Below the pieces are notes generated by a model, which saw nothing but the letters and a program-made list of their open reading frames with translations, did not search any database and was not told the DNA's origin. Both the position numbers and the translations under genes were made by a program. 64,000 bases of DNA from UBA987 sp002292105 (GTDB lineage: Bacteria > Bacteroidota > Bacteroidia > NS11-12g > UBA9320). The DNA is taken from positions 62,001 through 126,000 of the forward strand of contig OX044357.1 in the NCBI GenBank assembly GCA_943846675.1, written 5' to 3'. Below, in pieces: positions 52,101 to 61,443 of this stretch (its first letter is position 1; every line of letters starts with the position of its first letter).

Positions 52101-54658
52101 CCTTTGTCTGTAAGATTTACCAAGCGAAAAGTGTGCCTTTTGTCTGTTTCCAAACTATTGTCGCGTTCGTTAGCTTGAGGTGGTTCGATGCCGACATAAC
52201 TCCTAAACACTTTAATTGGAAAGGTGCCATAGTCTTGGCTAAAATTCCCTCCTTTTTCAAAAACCTTAGCCATTAAGTTCACCTTTAAACTCCCTCTAAC
52301 ATCCGTATTTAATGCAAAATCTGGTTTAAAACTTGCAGTACCACTTTCATCTAATTCGCCTTCAGACAATATCAAATCCTTGGCTTGAGTTGGTTTCGTT
52401 CTGTCATCAAAGTCAAAAGTTGTGAAGTTTGAAAACCGAGTATGAACTGGGGTTAACCTACCTGTAACTGTGTAATGTAAGTCTGGCGCTGGAGCGCCAT
52501 GTAACCAAGATGCCCCAATAAAAATCTTGTTTTCCGTACCAATTGTAATCAAACTATCCTTAACCGCAATACCGATTTTTAACCGGTTAGGTTTTACTGT
52601 TTCTATGGCTAGTGTTTTGTAAAATGTCGAACCTCCGACTTTCACCCGTGCTGTATAATTCCCTGTTGTCCATTTCACCTCAGTTGATGTTCTAAAATCG
52701 TACACGTCACCAACTGATGTAGTTCTCACCTTTTTGCGTACTACCTGACCTCTTGGGTTAACCAACTCAAAAGTAACTGGAGTATTCACTGGTAAATTGT
52801 TTTGCTTATCCTGTAAGGTAAAGCAGCTGTATATGCTATCCCCAGGCCTCCACACGCCGCGTTCCGTGTATATTTTCCCGTCTACCATAGCCGAACCATT
52901 TACCCCTCCAACATCGAACTTACTTGTAGAATTGTTACGTCCATTCCCCAGTTTGAGATATCCCTTTTGCGCTCCTGAACTAGCTACAATCATGTATGCC
53001 TCTTTGGCAAGTTTAATTTCAGCCATACCCAATTGGTCAGCGTATACAGTCCTAATTTTTGTATTCTGATACGTGAAAAATTCTAGCTTGGTATTGGCAA
53101 GGGGTTGTGCGTTGATTAAGGAACTCACAAAAACATGTGTTTTTTCATCCGCTCCCTTTTTTACTATCAGACCAATATCTGATGCCAAAATATTTCGACA
53201 AAGTGAACCGCTGTAATAGAACCGGCTATCACACGGAGTATAACCGACTAAATTATTGTTTTCGCCATTGTAATATTCGTGGCATAATCCATCTTCATCA
53301 AGTGAATAATCACTTTGGCCTTCTTCACAGTCAAAGAAGGTATACGAACTTCGATACCCAATCAAAACCCGATAAATAGCTCCGGGTTGTTTCTTGATGT
53401 ATTTGTTGATATTCAAAGTATATCTAGACCACTGATTCTCGACCGGCTTTTTATGTTCTGCTAGATCAACCTTTCCTGAATAAACCAATGACCCAACTCT
53501 TGACAATTCACGGTTACCATTTAGGTCATTGACCTGCAGAAACTGAGGTATGTTCTTTTCATGAATTTGATAAATCCAAACATCAACGGCTTTTAGTGCC
53601 ATTGTTTCAAAAGGGAATACAACACCTTTCGCATCTGGTACAATGGTCCCTTTACCAATCATGCGCAATTTTGGCTTTGTCCGTTCAAAATGTATCGAAC
53701 GAGAAACGTCCTTCTTGAGTCTATACCCTGCGTAATTCTTAATATCAGACGAGCAAAAAATACTGTGTGTCCCTGTCAGTCTCTTCAGTGGGTAGATTGT
53801 AAGTTTATTACCAGACAATTCATAGTTCTTGACCCGCTGACTATCAAGCATAATAAGTCCGATTAAACTTTGCACGCTATTTAAACTTTCAGAAAAGTAC
53901 AAATCAATTTTTTGATCTGGCTCGTTTGTGACGCGTACAGATTCCAGTCTGAATATGCCCATTCCTGAGAGATGAACAACTCTGGTGTCATCCGATTCAG
54001 ACTCAACAGTTTTGCCGCGCAGTTTTAAAATCACTTCTTTCTGAAATTCTCCCCTTTTTAAACTATCGATTTTAAAATGAAATGTATTTCCAGAATGACT
54101 TAACCATTTTATGCTAAGTGTTTGTGTTCCGTCATCAGCGGATAAACATTGCTTAATTAAACTAACTTCCTCTTGATCGCTGGCGATTACTTTGCCTGAA
54201 AGGTGCCTGTATCTGGGATTGTTGTCTCCGTAGGTCCGCAAACCGTTTAACACCAAATTCAGCTTCTGCTTTCTTGTTTCAAAACGGAATGGAAATTTCT
54301 TTAACACTCTTTTGATTGATTTCAGCTTGCCTAAGTAAAATACCCCTTGATAAACCGTTCCTCGTGGTAGCTGTTCGGCTGGTGTGAATTCGATTGTTCT
54401 ATTGTCAATCCATACTGCGTTTCCTTTGATATTCGGCCTAAACCCTAACAAAACATTGGGGTCTATTCTATTCATTTTTGCGTCTTTTACCGGTTCGGAA
54501 ATAACCACTTTTACAGACGCATCTCTTCCGATAACTCCAGAGGTATAGGCTGAAATATGTTCAACAAATTCAGAATTGTAAACAGGAATCGTAGACTTGT
54601 TATTACAAGCAACAACTGACAATAATAAAACGAGAAAAATGTGATAAGACTTTTGCAT
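49184..54658 (-). CDS. Alpha-2-macroglobulin-like (MG2) lipoprotein with thioester motif
   Basis: An 1824-residue lipoprotein (signal ending LLLSVVACNNKS). The N-terminal third has MG-like beta domains (IEFTPAEQLPRGTVYQG), followed by MG2 (YTERGVWRPGDSIYSCFTLQDK), the A2M domain (LKPGQTARYFVEMGAYIGAVRMMVIARQD), the thioester-containing domain with YPHGCVEQTTSS (Cys about residue 1370, CxEQ form), the alpha-helical toroid (SSGGLGYWPGARESSPWGSNYAGHF) and a C-terminal receptor-like domain (FMMPTGWEIENSR). Bacterial A2Ms trap foreign proteases in the periplasm and often pair with PBP1C; no PbpC gene is adjacent here, though it may lie elsewhere. MQKSYHIF at 54658 gives the proper lipoprotein signal rather than 54682. 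Confidence 0.92.
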   Translation of the reverse strand: MQKSYHIFLVLLLSVVACNNKSTIPVYNSEFVEHISAYTSGVIGRDASVKVVISEPVKDAKMNRIDPNVLLGFRPNIKGNAVWIDNRTIEFTPAEQLPRGTVYQGVFYLGKLKSIKRVLKKFPFRFETRKQKLNLVLNGLRTYGDNNPRYRHLSGKVIASDQEEVSLIKQCLSADDGTQTLSIKWLSHSGNTFHFKIDSLKRGEFQKEVILKLRGKTVESESDDTRVVHLSGMGIFRLESVRVTNEPDQKIDLYFSESLNSVQSLIGLIMLDSQRVKNYELSGNKLTIYPLKRLTGTHSIFCSSDIKNYAGYRLKKDVSRSIHFERTKPKLRMIGKGTIVPDAKGVVFPFETMALKAVDVWIYQIHEKNIPQFLQVNDLNGNRELSRVGSLVYSGKVDLAEHKKPVENQWSRYTLNINKYIKKQPGAIYRVLIGYRSSYTFFDCEEGQSDYSLDEDGLCHEYYNGENNNLVGYTPCDSRFYYSGSLCRNILASDIGLIVKKGADEKTHVFVSSLINAQPLANTKLEFFTYQNTKIRTVYADQLGMAEIKLAKEAYMIVASSGAQKGYLKLGNGRNNSTSKFDVGGVNGSAMVDGKIYTERGVWRPGDSIYSCFTLQDKQNNLPVNTPVTFELVNPRGQVVRKKVRTTSVGDVYDFRTSTEVKWTTGNYTARVKVGGSTFYKTLAIETVKPNRLKIGIAVKDSLITIGTENKIFIGASWLHGAPAPDLHYTVTGRLTPVHTRFSNFTTFDFDDRTKPTQAKDLILSEGELDESGTASFKPDFALNTDVRGSLKVNLMAKVFEKGGNFSQDYGTFPIKVFRSYVGIEPPQANERDNSLETDKRHTFRLVNLTDKGTPITGKKLEVKIYKIDWNWWWDNNGNLSTYMQSNGLFPVLDTVVTTNGTGLSATSFALPYPNWGRFVMIAKDPISLHRSAHTFYVDWPYWKRGNRNSTTQAKTIVLTSNKTQYSVGEKVNITIPSSDYGRALVCVENGSSVLKKFWVNGSKGETKFSFRTTAQMTPNVYVHVSYLQTYKHKDNDLPARLYGILPIKVENAKSHLHPKLIVKDEIRPDRRELVQVKEKYGRPMTYTLAVVDEGLLDLTHFKTPDLWSHFYQKQGLGVRTWDLYDEVMGGYAGKYGNVLSVGGDEAGGVDESVHKANRFKPAVKFFGPFTLKPGQTARYFVEMGAYIGAVRMMVIARQDDAYGKAEKSVKVKKPIMILPTMPRVLSPGETVQIPVTVFSLEEGRKSVTVKVKTKGGLRLIGSNTKTIEFSTSGDETIYFLAEVAEQVGVAKAICTASVGSEKASKSIEIAIRTPNPSITDVTDMVVQSGETKSSEVVLKGLDGTNNCAIEVSALPPLNLQSRLNQLLQYPHGCVEQTTSSVFAQLFLSDILTLSEDQLFRSSENIQAAIRRLYLFQNSSGGLGYWPGARESSPWGSNYAGHFLLLAQQKGYKVDKQFMKSWLSYQKKEAKSYRKNRYGDDLIQAYRLYTLVLADETDLASMNRMRESSEISPIVKWRLAAAYAKAGMPEVAENLIDQLAFTTQTYNAGHGYTFGSALRDKAMILETLGLIGNQLDYADLMKEIAEQLASNRWLSTQETAYSLIAISSIYKQSKGNGELHFDLTQGGHTSTIKTGKAIFQKELIRNARNKKLPIGITNHGDGLLFVRVIKTFVPLQSDTIKKSNHLSLQVQYVNYKGATIDPSKLEQGTEFKAIVSIKNGVQKGYLKDLALSFMMPTGWEIENSRMQGSGNYNFVHQDFRDDRVYTYLNIQSNGVRRYEYKLTATYAGRFFQPTVSVESMYDNTIVATQPGGWVEVVEREVQPQ

Positions 54659-54778
54659 AATTAAAACTGATTTCGAATTCAATTTTAATTACACATGTTG
54701 TCGGATAGGACCTTATTTAATTATAAGTGGTTGTGGAATTATTTTCCGTATGTGATTTTATATTTTTTGTAAAAGGAA

Positions 54779-55657
54779 CTACTTTCCTTGAAACCAGACC
54801 GGCTTTCTGCTTCTCAAAGGCATGGAAAGTCCAATATTAATTAATAAGAAGTGATCCTTGTTATATCGACTACCTCTATCCCGTCCTGCCTTATATTGAT
54901 CTTCATCGCCCCTATAACTCATGGCTGCAGACACCCTTCCTCGGTTAATCAGTAATTCTTCTCGAGAATAGTAACTTGTACTTACATCATCAATATAGTC
55001 CGTGTTCGTAGCGCGATAGCCTAACTCAACGAATACCGTATTACCAAATCCATACCCGTAACGTAACCCACCACCAATAGGAATGGCAATATCAACCACT
55101 GAATATGGCTTCGTTCCTGGTTTTAAGCCTTGACCTTCTGTTGTTAATGGTCGCAAGGACACATATCGTGTCTTATACTTAGCCTGTGGGCTGTAATAAA
55201 ATCCAGCAACGCCACCAAAAACATAATATTCCCAACTGCTTCTTCTCTTCTTTGTATTCAGATTGAACTTGGCAACGCGAAATTCCATCAATGCGGATGC
55301 TTCCAGGATATGGGTTCTAAAACTCAAGTTTCTTGGGTGTCGACTTTTGGAATAGGATTTCGCGTCGGATTGCTCAAGGTATACATAGCTTAAACCAGTC
55401 CTTAAAGCAATCACCCGGTTGAAGTTTTGCCTTACGCCTGTACCAAGGCATGGTTTAGTGGCACTTAAATCCAAATCTTCGTAGCCAAAAAGAAGAACCG
55501 AATTTTCCTGCCTGCCTCCAATGTCCCCAAAAAAATAGCTGCCTCCTACAAAAGCAAATTTTTCAACCTTTGGCTTATTGTAAAAATCATATTGCGCAAA
55601 TACAGTCCCATTTAATATCAGTGTATAGATAAGGAGTATGGCTTGTATAATCCGCAT
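54779..55657 (-). CDS. Outer-membrane beta-barrel protein (DUF6089-like)
   Basis: A 292-residue exported protein (signal ending GTVFAQ). The start of the mature chain, KFAFVGGSYFFGDIGG, and the later GVRQNFNRVIALRTGLSYVYL and LRYGYGFGNTVFVELGYRATNTDYIDDVSTSYYS resemble DUF6089-type outer-membrane proteins. Alternating amphipathic strands predict a barrel. Function unknown. The start codon shares one base with the stop of the upstream nuclease gene (TAATG), so the two are translationally coupled. The 120 bp before the A2M-like gene show no other signal. Confidence 0.82.
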   Translation of the reverse strand: MRIIQAILLIYTLILNGTVFAQYDFYNKPKVEKFAFVGGSYFFGDIGGRQENSVLLFGYEDLDLSATKPCLGTGVRQNFNRVIALRTGLSYVYLEQSDAKSYSKSRHPRNLSFRTHILEASALMEFRVAKFNLNTKKRRSSWEYYVFGGVAGFYYSPQAKYKTRYVSLRPLTTEGQGLKPGTKPYSVVDIAIPIGGGLRYGYGFGNTVFVELGYRATNTDYIDDVSTSYYSREELLINRGRVSAAMSYRGDEDQYKAGRDRGSRYNKDHFLLINIGLSMPLRSRKPVWFQGK

Positions 55658-56952
55658 TAATTACTCTGAATTCCAACTTTATGCGTGTAAACCTCGCCGG
55701 TGCTGGTAATCGCATTTATTAGATACAATCCATTAGGCAGTCCAGCTGTAGCAACTTGCCACTTATTTCCGGTAAGATTGACCTTTTGACGAACAATTTT
55801 TCCGCCCATATCTATGACTCTTAGCTCTGTATATGTATTCCCAATTGGTAGGTGCACTTTTAAAGTACCATCATGAAGATGTGATACAACTATTTTCGAT
55901 TTAGCCAGCATCTTGGTCACCGAAACGCTGTTGTCCTTTACACTGACATTCATCAGCACCGGAAGGTGATCAGACATTTCATATAAGGCGTTTTGTACCG
56001 ATGCCGGAATAATATTGCTCGCTGGGTATTTGATATTGCCGTTAAACCTGCGACTGTCTTGACCAAGGGCAGTGTATGAGCCATCAACGTATTGTACACC
56101 GTATGTGCCATCAATTACCTCTTTGCCACAGAGTATAAAATCAAATCTATCATCCATTCCTCCAGTGCTAAAACAACCACCTCGTGAATCGCCATCATGC
56201 GTACTTTGTGTATGCAAGTTTGAATACGTACTACTATTATTCCAACTGCCAGGAGCGTCTTTGGGGTCGTAAAACCGGATCGTGGTTGCACTGTTCTTAG
56301 TAATTGTTTGATAACACGCTTCGCTATGGGTGCGGATATTGAAATCGCCAGCAAAGAAGTAGCTGTGAGACTTGTGATTGTCCTTCAAGTATTCCATAGC
56401 CGCTTTTGCCATCTCTTGTCTTTTATCCTTATCAGTAGAAGTTGAACCCGCCTTCAGGTGAGCCACAAAAACCGTTAGAAAAGTAGTATCGCCTGTTAAC
56501 AATGCTCCGTTTTTCACATACAACGTGTAGACATCAATCACACGCACCATTTCTTGATTATTGACGTCTTTAATTAAGGCTACCTGGTCATACATTTCTA
56601 GCTTGTCGCTATTAAAAAACAGCATGTTCGTCAAACTACTAAAGCTATTATTCGCAAACTCCGCTTGGTCGTAGTGACTTACCCCATTTTTGTTTAATGA
56701 ATTCGTAAGTAACTTGTTGGGATTTAACCAGTTTGCCCCCATCTCGTTTATGGTCAGAATATCGGGCTTTACATAAGAAACAATCGTTTCTAGGTGATCC
56801 TCTTTAGTTTCTGGGTTGTTGGTGCTATTGGTGCATTGGTTAGTTGTGTTGCGATAATTCAACAGATTGTAATGCATAAAACTAACCGTGTCTTGCGCAA
56901 ACACAAGTGACATGTTTCCAGCAAGAAGTAGAAAAATAATAACCCTAACCAT
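55657..56952 (-). CDS. T9SS-secreted endonuclease/exonuclease/phosphatase family protein
   Basis: A 431-residue exported protein with signal peptide (VRVIIFLLLAGNMSLVFA), an EEP/DNase I-like domain and a T9SS sorting domain. EEP signatures: MHYNLLNYR, DILTINEMGANW (Mg-binding Glu), FFAGDFNIRT (the GDFN motif), RFDFILCG and MSDHLPVLMNV (the SDH catalytic His). The C-terminus (LKVHLPIGNTYTELRVIDMGGKIVRQ, ending in THKVGIQ) is the sorting domain. Secreted DNases or phosphatases of this type often serve phosphate or DNA scavenging; here that is inference. It is translationally coupled with the barrel gene downstream. A -7 box lies only 4 bp in front of the ATG. Confidence 0.9.
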   Translation of the reverse strand: MVRVIIFLLLAGNMSLVFAQDTVSFMHYNLLNYRNTTNQCTNSTNNPETKEDHLETIVSYVKPDILTINEMGANWLNPNKLLTNSLNKNGVSHYDQAEFANNSFSSLTNMLFFNSDKLEMYDQVALIKDVNNQEMVRVIDVYTLYVKNGALLTGDTTFLTVFVAHLKAGSTSTDKDKRQEMAKAAMEYLKDNHKSHSYFFAGDFNIRTHSEACYQTITKNSATTIRFYDPKDAPGSWNNSSTYSNLHTQSTHDGDSRGGCFSTGGMDDRFDFILCGKEVIDGTYGVQYVDGSYTALGQDSRRFNGNIKYPASNIIPASVQNALYEMSDHLPVLMNVSVKDNSVSVTKMLAKSKIVVSHLHDGTLKVHLPIGNTYTELRVIDMGGKIVRQKVNLTGNKWQVATAGLPNGLYLINAITSTGEVYTHKVGIQSN

Positions 56953-56956
56953 AGTG

Positions 56957-56964
56957 CAAAGGTA
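56957..56964 (-). promoter_or_regulatory. -7 box directly in front of the T9SS nuclease gene
   Basis: TACCTTTG on the minus strand is followed by CACT and then ATG 56952. A weak -33 (TTCG, 56981-56984) is 16 bp upstream. The mRNA would start at or next to the start codon. Confidence 0.45.
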
Positions 56965-57100
56965 ACTGCAAATTACACTACGAAGTATCCCGTCAATGTT
57001 ATTTTACACCCAATTAACTTAACCATTGGACAGGCATAAGTCTACCTCACTGACTTTACGAACTGGGGCCTTGTGTGAACAAATAATGTCGCATTGTCGC

Positions 57101-59140
57101 CTACCAAATCTTTATCTGCTCATCCTGAGATGTAGACATTTTGGAGTTTTTACAGTTAAATGCTTTTTGAAACTCAGATAAGTTGATTAATGGCCCAATA
57201 ACCCTTTGTTCACCTGGTGAATGTGGGTCGGTCAAAATTCTGTTTCTCAAAGCTTCATCGGTTATATTACCCTTCCAAACATTAGCCCAACCAAGAAAGA
57301 ATCTCTGTTGCCAAGTGAATCCATCAATCTTTGGATCCTTCTTTTTTGACATTACTTTCTCACACGCCATATACGCCAAAGTCAGTCCACCTAAATCCGC
57401 GATGTTCTCTCCCAAAGTAAGTTGGCCATTGACAAATTCACCTGGAAGTACTTCGTAACTGCTGTATTGGTCCGCTAGTTTTTGCGTTAACTCTTTAAAC
57501 CTTTGTTTGTCGTCTTCGGTCCACCAATCGTTTTTGTTTCCGTCCCAGTCATATTTAGCTCCCTGATCGTCGAAACCATGAGTGAACTCATGACCAATTA
57601 CTGCGCCTATCCCGCCATAATTTATAGCATCATCAAACGTGGGGTGAAAAAATGGTGGTTGCAAAATTCCTGCTGGAAAAACAATCTCATTACCACTTCT
57701 ATTGTAGTACGCGTTAACCATCTGTGGTGACATGTGCCATTCCTTTTTATCAACTGGTTTGCCCAGCTTGGCAATCATTTGGTCGTAGCGAAACGCACTT
57801 AAGTTAAGCAGGTTCTGGAGATACTCGTTAGGCAGAATATCAAGTTTTGAGTAGTCTTTCCATTCGTTTGGATACCCAATTTTATATGTAAACGAGGACA
57901 GTTTTTTTAACGCCTTTTCTTTAGTCTCATCTCCCATCCACGTTAAGTTTGTAATGCTTTCTTTGTATGCTCCTCGAAGGTTTTCAATCAGTGTAGCCAT
58001 GTATTCTTTTGACTCTTGAGGGAAGTATTGCTCTACAAATAATTTACCCAATGGCTCACCTAGATTACCATCAATTGTTCTTAAAATCCGCTCTTTACGT
58101 GGACGCATCTCTTTAACACCTCGTAGCTCTCGATTAAAAAACTCAAAACTTTTTTGCTCAAATTCGTCATTGATGTGGGCAGAAAAACTTGAAAAAACGT
58201 GCCAGGTTAAATACAGCTTCCATTCTTCTAAACGTACGGTATTTACAAGTTTGTCTAATTCTGTATAGTAACTTACCGGGCCAACCACAATCTCTTCTGC
58301 ATGGGAAAGACCCATCACATTTAACATCTCTTTAATTTGTAGGTTTACCAGTGTTTGATCAAACTCCTCAACAATCATTCGATTGTACGTCTTGTCCGCA
58401 TCACGAAGATCTTTACGATCCCAACTAATCTCTGCAAGCTTTGTCTCTAATTCGAGTATGCGTGCGCCTGCATTGTTAGCGTCCATACCAGCAATTCTGA
58501 ATATCTCATCGATGTGCTCTTTATATTTATCTCTTATGTCTACGTACTTGTCTTCCGTACGCAAATAATACGACTTGTCTCCAAGTGTTAAACCCGATTG
58601 ACCTGCGCCGACAATATGTTCATTGCTATTTTCCGCATCTACGCTGACATATAGCGATACAGGCGTAGATACCCGCATTCTTCTTAATGAAGCAAATGCA
58701 TGGTTTAACTTCATTTCATCATTGATCTGATCTATCGTTTCCAATGTTGGTCGTAACGGCTCGTATCCTCGTTCCTCACGTGACTGCGTATCTAGCGCTG
58801 ATTTATAAAAATCCTGAATGAGTTGTAAATCACTTCCCTTTGACGGATTTGACGCTTGAAGCGCTTCATTCAAAATGCCTTGAATCTTTGTTCTGTTTTC
58901 TTCAGCCAATACGTTAAAACTCATCCACCGTCCTTCTGTTGGTGGTATCGGGTTCAGCTTTTGCCAGTTGCCAATAGCGTAAGCATAGAAGTTATCACAT
59001 GGTTGTACGTCCGTATTTAAATTAGCTAAATCAAACGCTACTGGGTCTTTACTATGGATATGTTTTCCTTTTTGTAAAGGTTCAGATCCTAAGCCAATTA
59101 TAAAGATCAGACCAATTGTTGCCGTTTTTAGATGTTTCAT
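57101..59140 (-). CDS. M13 family zinc metallopeptidase (PepO/neprilysin-like)
   Basis: A 679-residue exported metallopeptidase. The N-terminus is a signal peptide or signal anchor (LKTATIGLIFIIGLGSE). The M13 N-terminal domain contains DNFYAYAIGNWQKLNPIPPTEGRWMSF; the catalytic domain has the zinc motif VIGHEFTHGFDDQGAKYDWDGN (HExxH near residue 515) and the third ligand region GENIADLGGLTLAYMA, plus VNAYYNRSGNEIVFPAGILQPPF. M13 enzymes cleave peptides up to about 40 residues, on the amino side of hydrophobic residues. The usual C-terminal CxxW is changed: it ends FNCKNSKMSTSQDEQIKIW. The 160 bp upstream to the nuclease gene show no gene. Confidence 0.94.
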   Translation of the reverse strand: MKHLKTATIGLIFIIGLGSEPLQKGKHIHSKDPVAFDLANLNTDVQPCDNFYAYAIGNWQKLNPIPPTEGRWMSFNVLAEENRTKIQGILNEALQASNPSKGSDLQLIQDFYKSALDTQSREERGYEPLRPTLETIDQINDEMKLNHAFASLRRMRVSTPVSLYVSVDAENSNEHIVGAGQSGLTLGDKSYYLRTEDKYVDIRDKYKEHIDEIFRIAGMDANNAGARILELETKLAEISWDRKDLRDADKTYNRMIVEEFDQTLVNLQIKEMLNVMGLSHAEEIVVGPVSYYTELDKLVNTVRLEEWKLYLTWHVFSSFSAHINDEFEQKSFEFFNRELRGVKEMRPRKERILRTIDGNLGEPLGKLFVEQYFPQESKEYMATLIENLRGAYKESITNLTWMGDETKEKALKKLSSFTYKIGYPNEWKDYSKLDILPNEYLQNLLNLSAFRYDQMIAKLGKPVDKKEWHMSPQMVNAYYNRSGNEIVFPAGILQPPFFHPTFDDAINYGGIGAVIGHEFTHGFDDQGAKYDWDGNKNDWWTEDDKQRFKELTQKLADQYSSYEVLPGEFVNGQLTLGENIADLGGLTLAYMACEKVMSKKKDPKIDGFTWQQRFFLGWANVWKGNITDEALRNRILTDPHSPGEQRVIGPLINLSEFQKAFNCKNSKMSTSQDEQIKIW

Positions 59141-59354
59141 TGTTATTGTATCAAATCCCTTGCAAATAAACTACTTTTCAAAAAGGGTCTAAATTTTATC
59201 GGTCAAATGTTCTGAAACATCGAAAAAACTTACTTTTTCACATGGTTTACTTATACATTACGTAAATATCCTAGACAAGGAATAAACATGGCTGTAGATT
59301 CGCATAATAATTACTTGATTTGCGATGTAAGCCAAATTCAGAAATAGTATACGT

Positions 59355-61442
59355 ATGAGAAAGTTTATAAAGATTTGCATGGTGGCTGCACCAATCGCCC
59401 TTATTAGTTGGGGATTCATTTTGAAACAAAATGATACCGGCGAAGAGGTTCTCTTAAAAGTCATTAAAGAAAACTTGGATTACATGCATTTTTCTCCGCT
59501 GGAAATGAACGATGAATTGAGCGAAAAAGCGTTCGATAATTATCTCAAATACATAGATGGAAATAAACGATTTTTGTTGGCCTCTGATGTTCAACAACTA
59601 GAAGTCAACCGGCAAAGTATTGACGATCAAACGCTGGCTGGCACTTACGTATTTTTTGACAACACCCTTAACTTGTTAGATCAGCGCATTGAAGAGTGCC
59701 AAACGTATTACAGAGATATTTTAGCTGAACCGTTCGACTTCACAAAGAATGACAGTGTGGATTTTGGTGAAGACTTACCCTTTGCTCAAAATGCAGCTGC
59801 TATGAAAGAGCGATGGAGAAAGTATTTGAAATATAACGTTATGACACGGGTCGCAACAGCGTTAGACATTGAAAAGAAAAAACAAAGTGACTCTACTAAT
59901 ACGGATGAAATCAAAACACTTTCAGAGATTGAAGTAGACACACGTAAAGCCGTGTTAAAAAATCACAATGACTGGTTTGAGCGCTTAAAGAAACTGAATC
60001 GACGAGAACGTCTTTCTACTTATGTGAATGCCATCACGACATTATATGATCCGCATACCACCTATTTCCCTCCTGCAGATAAAGAGAACTTTGATATTCG
60101 CATGAGTGGACAGCTACAAGGTATTGGAGCCCAACTTCAAGAAAAAGACGGATATATTCGGGTTACATCCATTGTACCTGGCTCGCCTTCGGCACTTCAA
60201 GGTGAGTTAAAGGCAAATGATCTAATTATTAAGGTGGCTCAAGGAGATGGCGAAGCAGTTGATATTGTTAATGCGAGAATAGATGATGCGGTTAAATTAA
60301 TTCGCGGTGATAAAGGTACAGAAGTCCGTTTGACCGTTCAAAAACCTGATGAAACAATTAAAATTATTCCAATTATACGCGACATTGTACAGCTGGAAGA
60401 AACCTACGCCAAGTCTGTTATTTTAAATGATGAATCTAATGACAAGGTTGGGTACTTATACCTTCCAAGTTTCTATGCTGATTTTAATAAAGAGGGCGGG
60501 CGCAGTTGCTCTAAGGATGTAAAAAAGGAACTTAAGAAACTACAAAAAGCCGGCGCCAAGTCCTTAATTTTTGACTTAAGAAATAATGGTGGTGGTTCTT
60601 TGCAAGACGTGGTTGATATTGCTGGGTTTTTCATCGACAAAGGGCCAGTAGTTCAAGTAAAAGCCAGAAACTATCCAGCTAGAATATTAGAAGATGCCAA
60701 CGGCGGCAAAATATGGGATAACCCTGTTGTAATTATGGTCAACGAGTTCAGCGCTTCTGCAAGTGAAATTCTTGCCGCAGCCATACAGGATTACGGTCGT
60801 GGAATAATTGTAGGCTCACATACGACACATGGAAAAGGAAGTGTTCAACAGTTTTTTGATTTAAACAGAACCTTAAGAGGTACGGGCTACCCTGACTTAG
60901 GTGCACTCAAAATTACTACGCAGAAGTTTTACCGGATTGACGGCAGCACAACACAATTGAAGGGCGTGACTCCAGATATCATTTGGCCAGACAACTACAC
61001 ATACATACCAACAGGTGAAAAAGAACAAGACAATAGCCTGGAATGGGACAAAATAGAAACCACCAGTTATGAATTCGATAACTCAAACAAGTCCGGTTTT
61101 AAACGTGTCATTAAAGCAAGTCAAAAACGCATTGAGAACAATACCATATTCAATGAAGTTGATCAAAATGCCAAGCGTTGGAAGGCACGACGTGATAAAC
61201 ATATTTTCACCCTTAACTTAGAGACTTATCAAAATCAAGTAGTGTCTCAGAAGGAAATTTCTGACAAGTACAGCACCCTGTTTAAGCCTTACGAAGACAT
61301 GCAAATCACTACGCTAAAAGCCGATGCTGAAGCCTTCAAGGCAGATAGCACAAAAGCGGTAAGAGCAAAAGACTGGCACAAGGCACTGAAAAAAGATATC
61401 TATTTGTATGAAACCATTCAGGTAGCTGAAGATTTGATGTAA
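59355..61442 (+). CDS. Tail-specific (carboxy-terminal processing) protease, S41A
   Basis: A 695-residue periplasmic protease of the Tsp/Prc/CtpA group. A signal peptide (KFIKICMVAAPIALISWGF) is followed by a helical N-terminal domain, a PDZ domain (about 250-345: GQLQGIGAQLQEKDGYIRVTSIVPGSPSAL) and the S41 catalytic domain: FDLRNNGGGSLQDVVDIAGFF, catalytic Ser in EFSASASEI (466-471) and Lys in HGKGSVQQF (about 493-499). The C-terminal DUF3340-like helical region (about 560-695) is typical of the long Prc form. Prc degrades misfolded or ssrA-tagged periplasmic proteins and processes lipoproteins and hydrolases. It is one base ahead of the next gene, so they are cotranscribed. Confidence 0.95.
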   Translation: MRKFIKICMVAAPIALISWGFILKQNDTGEEVLLKVIKENLDYMHFSPLEMNDELSEKAFDNYLKYIDGNKRFLLASDVQQLEVNRQSIDDQTLAGTYVFFDNTLNLLDQRIEECQTYYRDILAEPFDFTKNDSVDFGEDLPFAQNAAAMKERWRKYLKYNVMTRVATALDIEKKKQSDSTNTDEIKTLSEIEVDTRKAVLKNHNDWFERLKKLNRRERLSTYVNAITTLYDPHTTYFPPADKENFDIRMSGQLQGIGAQLQEKDGYIRVTSIVPGSPSALQGELKANDLIIKVAQGDGEAVDIVNARIDDAVKLIRGDKGTEVRLTVQKPDETIKIIPIIRDIVQLEETYAKSVILNDESNDKVGYLYLPSFYADFNKEGGRSCSKDVKKELKKLQKAGAKSLIFDLRNNGGGSLQDVVDIAGFFIDKGPVVQVKARNYPARILEDANGGKIWDNPVVIMVNEFSASASEILAAAIQDYGRGIIVGSHTTHGKGSVQQFFDLNRTLRGTGYPDLGALKITTQKFYRIDGSTTQLKGVTPDIIWPDNYTYIPTGEKEQDNSLEWDKIETTSYEFDNSNKSGFKRVIKASQKRIENNTIFNEVDQNAKRWKARRDKHIFTLNLETYQNQVVSQKEISDKYSTLFKPYEDMQITTLKADAEAFKADSTKAVRAKDWHKALKKDIYLYETIQVAEDLM

Positions 61443-61443
61443 A

